In this document: positions 51,389-61,940 of the stretch, piece after piece
Layout: each line of letters starts with the position of its first letter
Numbering within the stretch: position 1 is the first letter of the stretch
DNA from: Podocnemis expansa
Lineage: Eukaryota; Chordata; Testudines; Podocnemididae
Length of the DNA: 64,000 nucleotides
Assembly: GCA_007922195.1 (NCBI GenBank)
Contig: ML681992.1
Location: 3,841,569 to 3,905,568, forward strand
Direction: 5' to 3'
Position numbers and translations under genes: made by a program
Notes under the pieces: generated by a model
Told to the model about the DNA's origin: nothing
The model's database searches: none
The model's input: only the letters and a program-made list of their open reading frames with translations

Positions 51389-51912
51389 GGCTGTGTCTAC
51401 ACTGGAGACTTAAGTCAACTTAACCTGGCTTAAGTTGAGTTAAGCAGCTCCATGGCCACACTTGGCAAGTATTAAGTCGATTTAAGCACTTGCTTAAGTC
51501 AACTTAATAACTCTCGCTTGTAAAGGCGACTTTATTGGTTGTCCACTTAAGCCAAGGTAGCCACTTAAGTTGACTTAATAAAATCAATTTAAGCCAGGGG
51601 ACCCACTTAAAGTCGACTTTATTAAGTTGACTTTAAGTGAGTCTCCTGACTTAAGTCAATTTGATAAAGAAACAAGGAGTCGTGTGGCACTTTAAGACTA
51701 ACAGATTTATTTTTTGCATGAGCTTTCGTGGGAGAAAATCCCACTTCGTCAGATGCTTCGAAGATGGGTGAACTTACAGAATGGAATGAAAATAAATGCA
51801 AGGGGGTGTAAAACATAGGATCGATTTAATAAAGTCAACTGAGAAAAGTGGGGACTCTCTAAGCCAACTTTATTAAGTTGACTTAACTAAGCCCTCTAGT
51901 GTAGACATAGCC
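51389..51912. mobile_element. Non-autonomous element, TTAAGTCGACTTAA interior, ACT target duplication
   Basis: Starts GGCTGTGTCTACAC, ends GTGTAGACATAGCC, and is flanked by ACT at 51386-51388 and 51913-51915. The interior is built almost wholly of TTAAGTTGACTTAA-like words, including a near-perfect palindrome at about 51598-51646. A GACTAAC-family repeat is inserted at 51670-51820. Confidence 0.85.
51670..51820 (+). mobile_element. GACTAAC-family repeat with 14-bp target duplication
   Basis: Starts AAACAAGGAGTCGTGTGGC, contains AAGACTAACAGATTTATT and GAGCTTTCGTGGGAG, and is nested in the element at 51389-51912. The flanks TCAATTTGATAAAG (51656-51669) and TCGATTTAATAAAG (51821-51834) match at 12 of 14 positions. 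A duplication of this length fits retroposition better than hAT or mariner transposition. Confidence 0.8.
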
Positions 51913-52689
51913 ACTGAGACCCAGAGTATGCCATTGACAATTGCTGATACTCTCTGTTTCTGATAAGCTGGTTTCATAGCTTTTGGCACTTTCACTTTCA
52001 ATACTTGGTAGAGCCAGGAGTAGAAGCAAGCAAGAATTAAAAATGGCTACCCTAACATTTCTAAACTGGCAGGAAGGCTAGTTTTGAGTAAGGATGGAGG
52101 TTCAAGCCATAAAAAAGAAAGAGCAAATATTATTCCTTTGTCATACTGACTACATGTATCAGAGTTTTGTCAAGGACATTTCTTTATCCAACACAATGGC
52201 AAAATTGTTTCTTTTCTAGCTGCAATTAGCTAATTACGTCGGCTTCTTTTACTATAGACTCTGCAAACAACCAAGGATCCAAGCACTGCAAAACAGGGCA
52301 TTTCCAGCAGGCAGGATATCCTCAGTAAAACATTAATCAATTATTCACACGAGAGTTAGTACACTATTTCACAACATGTATTACAGAGGTAACCTTATTC
52401 TGCTAGATTATCTACTTAATTACTCTCTCAATACTGTAGTAGGGAAAAAAACCAGGAATCCAGGGCTCAGTTAAGGCTTGAGGCCTGAACCAAAGTCAGC
52501 AAAAGTCATGTTATGAACAAAAACCAGGCCCTGTCATAAACCAGACGTTTGCTTGTAAGTCCACTCTCTGGTACAGGAACTGGACAGTAGCATGGCTAGT
52601 ATTCCAAAAACAGAGCAGTCTTAAGAAGTATTAGATACTCATGTAATCTTTGGAAACTAGTACAGTTACACCACAATGTAGCGTTACAG

Positions 52690-53430
52690 CAGTGGTTCCC
52701 AACTTGTGGCCCATAGGCCAAAAGTGATGTGCAAGGACTTTCAAAATGTCCTGTCGCTTCCATCTCTCTGGCTGCAGTAAGGAGCTGCTACTTAAAGATC
52801 CAGGCAGAGTGAGCTGCCATGAGGCTACAAGAGTGGTACAGGCTCCTTGCTGCAGTCAAGGGTTCAGGAGATAAGTGCACCCATGAAAGCTCATGCAATA
52901 AATAAATCTGTTAGTCTTTAAGTGCCACAAGACTCTGCTTTTTTTGCTTTCCTAGACTCACATGGCTGTCCCTTTGGAACTTCCCCTGACTGTAGCAGGG
53001 AGCACAGCAAAGCACTCCTCCTGGGTTTATAGGCAAAGGGGTCCCTGCTGAAGCTGGAGAAAGGGGAAATCAGTGCTCCCCTCCACCAACTCCACCAGAC
53101 AGCAATGCACTCTGCCTGGATTACAATGTGCTGGGGTCTCCTCTGGAGCCAGAGGAGGGGAGCACTGACATCCTGTCCCACAGGTAATTTGCCTGCAGCA
53201 GGGAGCCACTGCCTCAGGACTCATGATGTGGAACATATGGGACTACAGGAGGGGTGAGGTTTCCCTGACACAGCCAGCGGGATGGGGGATCAGCAAAGAG
53301 GCAGTGTCCTCTTTTAACTCCTTCCATCTGGCTGCAGTGAGGGGTGACCAGCTGATAAAGACTGACAGCCCTTCAGGTTTGAAAAAATGATATCTGTGTC
53401 CCTCGAGCCAAAAAGATTGGGAAACCACTG
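52690..53430. mobile_element. hAT-like composite element
   Basis: Starts CAGTGGTTCCCAACTTGTGG and ends AAAGATTGGGAAACCACTG, inverted repeats. Inside is a GACTAAC-family piece (about 52886-52980, ending CACATGGCTGTCCCTTTGG). The flanking 8-mers agree poorly (4 of 8). Confidence 0.65.
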
Positions 53431-53879
53431 GTACACAGCATAAATCCAAACCTGGGAGAAAGTACAGAAAAACATCAATCCTGAGCAAGACAAAGATAGG
53501 AGGGCAGGATGAAGGATGGAGCTGTTCTGTTAGAATCAGCAGGTAACGTGTAGGGTTGGCAACTAAACATTTAAGGAGCATTATATGTAAGTTGTTTGTA
53601 TCAATGTGTAAAACAGAAATCATAGGAGGATCACCTTTGTCTAGCCTAGTGAGCAGCTGAAGTTTCACAGGCATACATGTTAGTGTACCTATAATCGCAG
53701 AGTCAGGGCACTAGGACCATGCATGCTTCATCAATAAATTTAATTCAGTGCCTTTGCTGCTGAATGCACTCTGTGGCCTTTCTGAGTAGTATTATAAAGA
53801 TCTGCTGAACCAGCTGTCTGCACAGTGCTGGGGCGGCACCTGGAGACACACATGCCACCTGACAACAAGCACCTTTTGT

Positions 53880-53955
53880 AAGATCAAAAGCGAGTCTCTC
53901 ATCAGCAGAAGTTGGTCCAATAAAATATATTGCCCAACTCACCTTATCTCTCCTT
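53880..53955 (+). repeat. Fragment of a turtle interspersed repeat
   Basis: CAGAAGTTGGTCCAATAAAATATATTGCC and the following CACCTTATCTCTC resemble a common turtle repeat related in layout to the GACTAAC family. Borders are uncertain. Confidence 0.4.
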
Positions 53956-54020
53956 AGTTAGTCTCCTTTTCCCCAAGTGATTTTAATGCTTGTGACATTT
54001 ATTGCAGTGTCATTCATTAC

Positions 54021-54120
54021 AAAAAACAAACAAGCAGTTCTGCGGCACTTTTAAAGACTAACACCTTTATTTATCACATGAGATTTTGTGGGAGAAACTC
54101 ATGGAACTTGTCAACATGAA
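54021..54120 (+). mobile_element. GACTAAC-family repeat with 9-bp target duplication
   Basis: Starts AAAAAACAAACAAGCAG and contains AAAGACTAACACC and GAGATTTTGTGGGAG. ATTCATTAC flanks it at 54012-54020 and 54121-54129. Confidence 0.7.
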
Positions 54121-54659
54121 ATTCATTACCAAGCCAGTCTCTTGCACGAGAAAATTTCAGAGAACAACATAAGCAATTGCTTTTGCTCAGTCCCCGTGTC
54201 ACTATGAAGGTGAGCTAGCATTCTCAGAGCTGTTCCTCATGCCAGGCCCAGAATGAGAAAAAGCAGAAATGTTAATGCCCAAAAGAATAAGTGGTCCAGC
54301 AAGGAAGGATTTAGGTTCCGGAGACGGGTACAAGTAGGGACTTTTTACAATAGGGTGGAACGAACGCAGGAACAGTGAGCTGAAACTGAGCAGAGAAGAC
54401 ACCATTGTATTTGGAAAAAAGGGGTACAACTCTCTGCATTTGTAATCTCATCAACATAATGGGTTGAACTGTCATAACTGAAAAGAAAAAATGGTCAATA
54501 ATGTCTACACTAATGATGAGCACAGGGAAAGAGACAGGAGTAAAGGACGAGCTACACAGAAAAAAAGAAGAGGAGAAGGATTCTGTGAGAGGTGGATTTT
54601 TCCACCCCTCTTTGTGTTTTCTTTTGCTATGGCCAAACTTCAGCTTGTCTTATGGAATG

Positions 54660-56700
54660 TGACCTGTTAGGCCTCTACAATTAGATGGTGTTATCTCTTG
54701 ACCGCAGGGAGTAATGGCCTTCAGGAAGAGTTATTGTCAGTATCCAAGCTGAGTGGGACCAGACCCGAAGAAAGTGACAAAATAAACTATAGCTTACAGC
54801 TGCAAAACTTATGAGTTACAGCTGAAAGACTTATGAGTTCCTCTACTGACCAGACCAGTGTCAGTAAGTTTCCATGCCAACAAGCGATATGCTAATTTTT
54901 GGGGCTCCAAGACATAAAGCCGGAGTTCTGGTCTAGGCACGTTGGAGAAGCGATAGGCCAGCAGCCTGTCGTGTTGCCAGGGGATTTGGCCACCCCCTAG
55001 GTGTTCCGAATAAATTCTTTTCAAAAGGATTTCTCGGACCCCACCAGTTCGTCCCCACGGGCGTCTATCAACCCTTGTGCCCTTAACTCCTTTGTGAGGG
55101 GTTACCAATAAATCAGACCACACCAAGGTATAACTTAACCAGAAAACAGTTTATTATACCTAACAGAGATAAGCTAAAGCAATAAAGGAAAACTATTACT
55201 GTAATCAAGGCAGGCAAGACAAGCAATGGAAAAGTGAGGGAATAGCAACTGAAGCTGCTGTCAATGACAGCCCATACAGGCTATAGAACCACCCCCACTC
55301 CCAGGCTGGGTAAGCACCCTGCCTCACCGTAAAGGCTCCCAAATTGGGGATTCAACAACTTTACGGTTGTCTTCGCCTCCTGGCGCTGGACTCGACCTCC
55401 GGACTGCTACAGGAACCTCCAGACTTGGGACGTCTGCTTCTGGGCCTCTTGTGGCCAGTCCTGTATTGTACAGTCCTTTCACCCCCTTAACAGAGTCCTG
55501 GATCCTCTTCGGGGATTTCCTCAGGTCTTCTGCGCCTCTGGTCCGCTTCGGCCGCTTCGGGGGCCTAAATCCTCGCCGCACGCCGAGCCTGCGTGCCGGA
55601 TCAATCCCCTCCGTGCACCGATCCGTGCACCGGGCCTCCCGGTCCTGGACCCACACCGTGCACCGAACCTGTGCACCGAGTCCTCTGGTTCACGCCGTGC
55701 ACCGGACCTGTGCACCGAACCCTCTGGAACCTCACCGTGCGTCGAACTCACGCACCGAGTCTTCAAGCCCTCGATGGTAGTCCCTCAGACGCCTCGATGG
55801 TCCAGCTCTTCCAGGCAGGAACCGTGACTGAGTGCAAGAAACAAACCCAGCACACGGAACCCTCTCCAAGGGGTGCAATACCCCTTAAATTCGCAGGGCC
55901 CCAGCCAATCAAAGCTCGCCCTCTTTGCGCCGAAAAGCCTTAGGCCAATCAGTTTAAAGGTAGCTCCGAACCTTCTAGGCTCCTGTGCGCACGGCCCTCT
56001 AGTCTGTTCCACACGGCCCTCAAGTTTTGTGCACACAGCCCACAAATCCAATATGGCAGCCCCCATAGTCCAAGGGCTGTTGCCGGGCAGACTTCGCTGC
56101 TGTTGCCGGGCAGGCTTCACAGCCCCGGCGACCGGCTGGCAGTGGCTTTCCAGGCTGTCACTAGGCAGATTTCACAGCCTCTTCAAGTGTCGCCCACTGC
56201 TGGGTTGGAGCATACCTAAACATACACTTCTAATTATAACGAAACATAGGTATAAAATTTACCCCAACATAGGCATCTCCCCACTCTTCACAAGAAAGAG
56301 TGTTAAACCCCTTGACTGATCACCAAGGGAGTCTGCAGGTTTTTTTGGCAGATCTTTTTCTTTTTGAATTCTTTAATTTTCACCTGTTCACCCTGGAGTG
56401 GGAGGTGGGCAGTAGCCCTCAGGCGCTCCGAAGGGGGTGACAGGGGGTGTCCGACCACTGCAGCTGGTCACTATGGGTTCTGGATTTTAAGACTGCAGGC
56501 AAGAGCCACGAGGCTGCCTGTTGGTCGAGCCATTTTAACAGTGGGCCAGTCAAGTGCAAGAGGAGCACGCAGTCGGTAGGCACCTGACCCAGTTGGCTCT
56601 GGATTTGAGGGTCTCAGGCAAGAGCCACGAGGCTGCCTGTTGGTCGAGCCATTTTAACACCGGGCTGTTTTATCACATCTTGCTATCTTTCTCTTAAAAA
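54660..56700. repeat. CpG-rich, LTR-like repeat region of uncertain type
   Basis: This stretch stands apart from its AT-rich neighbours by many CpG dinucleotides. It has GTGCACCG direct repeats (55605-55765) and CCAAT-box-like CCAATCA words (55914-55951). Minus-strand AATAAA lies near 55150. A duplicated block at about 56500-56543 and 56618-56661 includes GCAAGAGCCACGAGGCTGCC. The layout resembles a long antisense retroviral LTR with part of the downstream leader, but I found no matching ends, primer site or coding sequence. No open frame resembles a known protein. Confidence 0.35.
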
Positions 56701-58387
56701 ACAGGTCTGCTGTCTGTCACTCTGGAGATAACATACAGATGTGGTAAATAGACTCTGGTCAAATTTGGGATTTAAATTGGGAAATGCTTTTTGGGGATGT
56801 GTATGTGTATTATTACTGCTCTGAACCTATTAACCTCACAGATCAGAATCAAGCTGGTGTTCCACAATCAAACTGGGAAACAGCAGTGTAAAAGAGTGTG
56901 ATGAAAGAATAAATCCACTTGTGTTCCCCGCCAGATACCCCAGCTGACCCTTGTAACTCCTAGCTGCAAACAGCCCATGGCTAGCCTCACTGGGCAGCGA
57001 TCCATGGTGTCTGGAGAGCCGGGGGAGAAGCAAGGTGTTCATGCTGTCCTGGGCTGTGTATGATGTTTTAGTGTGTTGTTTCAGTGTGTGTATGTGGTAA
57101 ATAGCAAAGCTCTTTTTGCCTACAAACTGTGTCTTCTATCTCTGTCTCTCATAAACCCCACTCTGTTAAATTATATCAGTCAGGATTGGAACTGGGGGGT
57201 TTAATTCAGCGTTAGGCACAAGAATGGGGATAAATGTTACAGTGATATTTGTGCTCTATTTTCTGTTTATTGGGCAATTAATTTGTACTTAGAAGATCTT
57301 TAAATGCCTTAAAAAAATAGAGTTCTAAAAACCCAGTTTATATGAGTTTTAATAAGTGTAATTTAATAGGAATTGCAAGTTTTAATTTTTGTCATAGGAA
57401 TATTAGGAATTAGATAATATTAACCGCTCATTTGACCTTTTTTTCTTCTTTCTTTTTTTGTAATTTTATTTATCTCAATAAAAGTCACATAGAAAGTAGT
57501 TAACCCAAAAAATTGTGGTTTGGTCTCTTGCCTCTCAATTGAGACTCCTTCTTGCAGTGTGGGGATTGTGTCCCCTGCACCCACTCCCCCACAACAGATT
57601 CAAGCACTTAGCAGAGTAACCTGCTATCTATTAAAACTAAGCAAACTGGAGTGCACTGGATACATTCACTGGAACCAGCTTTGATCTGTTAATAGTGTTA
57701 AAGCCAAAGGAAAACGGATAGCCCACAGAGAGATGACGACAATAGGCAGAAGAACTATATCAAGATCAAGTAAGACCGCACAGAAGATGACTGGTACACT
57801 TTAAAATGTATGAAGAGCATTAATAGAGGATCTGTAAGTGCATTCGTGGAACAATGGTAATAATGTTGCAGGCTATAATGAAACATGCTTGGAGTGTGAG
57901 AATTAATTCCTACTGGGTGGACACTTAAGAAAAACAAATAATTAGCTAGTTTAAAGAAGCAGGAGTGAAAGCAGGGAGTGAAATACCTATATACAGCATG
58001 ACAAAGAAAGGTAGAAGACAAATCTGAGAAATGAGGATAAGAAGGAATCACCATCACTAGAAAACAAATAAAGGAGTAATAGGAATATGCTATATATAGC
58101 ATGTGGGACAAAGTAAGTGGGCAGGAAGCAAAAACAAAAATGTCTTTAGAGAAGGAGGAATAACTGTTCAACATTAACTTAAGATATAGCATAAGCAGTT
58201 GGCATACTAGTAGCTAAGATACTTAATGGATATGGTATGAAAATCATCTTAGAAAAGAAACCAGGATGAAATCAGCAAAGGTCTGGTATTAAGTTACAGA
58301 AATAAGTCAACTTCTAAGTATAGTAGTTAGGGAATTAAGAATTAGTGACAACAAGGAAACAGTGACCATAATCTAACAGCCATCATC

Positions 58388-59725
58388 CAGTAGCATACCA
58401 CATGGCGAGGAGGGGAGGCAGAGCCAGGCCCCCACGTGCCAGGCTGCACGGGGTGCCAATTTGGCCCAACACCAGGGCCAGTTTAGAGGGGCCCTGGACT
58501 GGGCTGCCCAGTTTCAAGGCACAGCCAGGCCCCCCCTTCCAGTCCATAGTGAGTGCCAGACTGGCAGCAGGGCAGATGCAGTCCCAGGCACAGGACGGGA
58601 TCCATTCAGGGATGGGGGGCCAGGACCAGAGGCTGCCCTCCTCAGCATTCCTGCCCTTCCCTCTCCCCAACTTGCTGATCCACCCCAGGGGGCAGAGAGT
58701 GCCAGCATGTGACTGGTACTCTCCAGAGCCTGGGGATGTAGCAGTCTCCAGTGCCCAGCATGCCAGACGCCCTGGTCCTTGGGTTGGACCAGTCAGTAAG
58801 GGGCAGGAGCACTTGAGAGGATGGCCTCTAGCAGGGCCATCCCTAGAGGGTGCTGAAAGGGGTGATCACCCAGGCTCCACAGTTCTGTGAGCCCTGTGCA
58901 GTCCTACCGTGAGCAGGGCAGTGCAGGGCCCAAACTGCTGCCCCCCCCCAACAGCCAACTGTTCCCCCTCTGGTGGACTGGGCGAGCCAGCCAAAAGCAG
59001 CAGTCAGGCTCATTGCTCCATGTCCCTCTGCCCCTGCTACACACACACTGCCTTCAGCTCCCTGCCAGAAGCAGCAAGGAGGCAGTGCAGGGCTCATACG
59101 GCTGCCCCCCAGCTGGGCTGCCTCCTGCCGCCTCCCCACTACCTCCAGCATGGAGCCAAAGGCAGCGCAAGTGGTGGGATCAGTGGGACTGGGAGCGCTG
59201 AACCTTGCCACTGCTTTTGGCCAGCTCACTCAGTCCCCAGATGAGGAACAGCCAGCACAGGGGCTAAGGGGCCTGCCCCTCCCCTGGGCCAGTCAGTCCT
59301 GTCTCCCAGTGTAGGGGGGCTGAGTGGGGGCACCACACAGGGCAATTCACCCAGGGACCCACATCCCCCTAGGGACAGCCCTGGCCTCTGGCCCAGGTCC
59401 CTCCCCCAGCTCTGTATGGACCCCTACAGCACTGGGGGTCACAGCCACTCTGCCACCAATCTGGCCTACGCAGTGGTGTTGCAAGGGTGCCAGGTGGCAC
59501 CCCAAGACTGAGCAGCCCAAGCCCAGGCCCTCTAATCTGGCCCTGGTGTGGGGCTAGCCCAGCACCCCCCAGCAAGTCAGCAGCAGGGCTCAGGGGCCTG
59601 GCCCTTACAGATCCCTCCCCCCGGGGCAGCTGGGAGGTGGGGCTGGGACCCCTCCTGCCCTGTGCAAGATGGGGAGGGAAATTTGAGTTGGCCCCTGGGT
59701 GCCAGGCAGCCTGGTTACACCACTG
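58388..59725. mobile_element. hAT-like element containing a second hAT-like element
   Basis: Starts CAGTAGCATACCA and ends TGGTTACACCACTG. The flanking 8-mers CCATCATC (58380-58387) and CTATCATC (59726-59733) agree at 7 of 8 positions. A further CAGTGGTGTTGCAAGGG at 59470 may be an additional end. It is GC-rich and its open frames are not gene-like. Confidence 0.75.
58832..59383. mobile_element. Nested hAT-like element
   Basis: Starts CAGGGCCATCCCTAGAGGG and ends CCCCCTAGGGACAGCCCTG, inverted repeats. The flanking 8-mers GCCTCTAG (58824-58831) and GCCTCTGG (59384-59391) agree at 7 of 8 positions. It lies inside 58388-59725 and so is younger. Confidence 0.82.
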
Positions 59726-61112
59726 CTATCATCTACATATTTTAGCCATAGTTTGTTTAGCACTGTGGTATTGTGGTTAGGTCAGGATTCCTAGTTTCAT
59801 TTTTCTTTCTCTTCCACTGATTCTCTGCACGGCTTTGATAACATCATTAGCTTCTCTGTGCATGCTTTGCCACATTTGTGAAATGGGGATAATATGACTT
59901 ATCTCACAAAGGAATTGCAGCACAGTTTAAAATGGAAGAACAATGGTGATGATACTTGAGAAAGACCGACCTGTCACCCCTACAGATGCCTCTATGGCTT
60001 GTGATTATAAATAGCCACTGTGATCACACTGAAGGCTCCAGACTGATTTTATCATTTTTATATACTCCAGATAAACTATCTTTCTCATCATGCTGTCTCT
60101 TGTGGAGTTGTAAGAGCTTCACCCTAATGATACCATAGAACCACAGTCCCATGGTTCTCAGTGTTTCCACTTGTTTTGACGCCCATCCACAAAGTTATCT
60201 GAAGCAGAAGCAGATGTAACAGCAGCAGCACAAGTTCTGCCCTTATGACTAGAAAGAGGCTCTTCTCCAGCATGTATTGGGTAGGATGGGCAATCTAAAG
60301 TACAATGAGTTCCCTGGCACAAGAAGCATTAATGACTTCTTGCTGATGGTATTCTCTTCCCATCCTATGTATGTCTTTGTCTTAGAGTTGAGGTGGGGAA
60401 AAGATGTCATCTTACCCATCTTCATCTTCAACAAGCTACACAAGAAAGATGAGATTGAAACAGCTAAATTGGGCAAGGTATGTGACTCAGTGATATGTGC
60501 ATATAAGTAAAACAGCTACTTAATACCTGAAAACTGAATACATGAAAAAGACATTTCATTATTTCTCTCCTTGCCATAAAGATCAAAGGACCAGATTGCG
60601 AATCTCTTACTCCCATTTTTCTACAGCAAGATTAAAGCTCATCTATGCAGAAAATGGCTTTCTTAGGAGCAGTCGGAGAATGTGAAACAAACTCATCACA
60701 GACTTTACCCACTTCCACTGCACATGCATTCCTTCAGCCTTTCCTAGTGTACATGTAACATACTAAATCCTTTAATTAAAAATAGACATTTTAAAATCCC
60801 ATACACTCTCCCTCTGAAAAGTGAAGAAGAAGAATGAATCATGTGCGACAAATATTCATCACATAACTTAATGCACTACTAGAAAGCACTTTGCTACTAT
60901 AGTAATGGGAGCTGTCTGAGAACCAGAATAGACTAGAATAAGTGAGAAATTACTCACATGAGTAGCCCCATTGACTTCATCTTCAGTTTCAGTCATTGCT
61001 GCGATCATAGAAGGGACTGGTGAAAAGAAAGCCCTCCTTTCCACCGCTGCCCCCCCCCAACAGCCCTCCCTGTGCTGTTTAAGCTAAAGGAAAAAATCCA
61101 TCACCTCTTAAA

Positions 61113-61713
61113 CAGGGCCAGCACAACACAGTAAGCAAGGTAAGCACTGCAGGGAGGCATCGCCCTTCGAGGGACATCAAAAAGGCCTCAAGGTGATGCA
61201 TCACTGGGCCAGCACTCCCATGCCAGCGGGAACCGGGTAAGCCAGCAGAAAGAGCAGCCCAGTTCAGTGCTACCAGTCTGCCACCCCCCGTCTGCCCTTG
61301 CCCCCACCCTGGCCATGGGTGCTGCTCTTGGCTCTGTGCCAGAGCAGCATGGAGGGGGCAGGAGGTAATGCAGAGTGATTATCGCTCCTCCCCACCAGGC
61401 CGCGCTACCTCCCGCACCTTCCCTGCTGCTCTGGCACAGAGCCAGGAGCAGTGCCTGTGGCCGGGGCAGGGGCAAGGGCAGATGGGGGGGGCAGCAGACA
61501 GGCAGCGCTGAACCAGGCCACCATTTTGTCTGGCTCACCCAGTCCCTGCCAGCCCTGCACCCCAGTGCTGGGCAGTGAGTGGGGGTCCCACTCAGGGCGA
61601 TGCTCCTGAGGCCCTGCAGCCCCCTAGGGATGGCCCTGCCCGGGGAAGGGGAGGGGTTAGCATGCCGATTTATAGGTTGCAGGGGGCTGCCAGAAACCCA
61701 AGCGCTGGCCCTG
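61113..61713. mobile_element. hAT-like element
   Basis: Starts CAGGGCCAGCACAAC and ends AAGCGCTGGCCCTG. The flanking 8-mers CTCTTAAA and CCTTTAAA agree at 6 of 8 positions. An internal CTAGGGATGGCCCTG near 61624-61638 is like the end of 58832-59383, so a related element may be nested. GC-rich, no transposase. Confidence 0.65.
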
Positions 61714-61748
61714 CCTTTAAAATAAAAAAAAATATATTCAGCTAAAAC

Positions 61749-61940
61749 AATGAGAGTCCTGTGGCATCTTAAGGACTAACAGGTTTCTTTGGGCATGAGC
61801 TTTCATGGGCTCCAGCCCACTGACAAAGTGGGTTGGAGCTCATGAATGCTCATCCCCAAAGAAATCTGTTAGTCTTTAAGGTGCCACAGGACTCTCACTG
61901 TTTTCACTGTACACAGACTAATCCAGCTACCCCTCTGGAA
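61749..61940. mobile_element. GACTAAC-family repeat, fold-back copy with perfect 15-bp target duplication
   Basis: The left half (from GAGAGTCCTGTGGCATC) is repeated in inverted form in the right half (to GCCACAGGACTCTCACTG), followed by the usual family end CAGACTAATCCAGCTACCCC. ATATTCAGCTAAAAC flanks it at 61734-61748 and 61941-61955. The long exact duplication shows a single insertion event of a unit that was already folded back or became so on insertion. Confidence 0.88.

Noticed and set aside
55367..55943. Frames with repeated Thr-Pro-Cys-Thr-like peptides
   Set aside because: They derive from GTGCACCG direct repeats in the CpG-rich stretch, occur in several frames, and match no protein.
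57755..58192. 145-codon minus-strand frame rich in Phe, Tyr and Ser
   Set aside because: An AT-rich chance frame without a plausible membrane-protein pattern or family resemblance.
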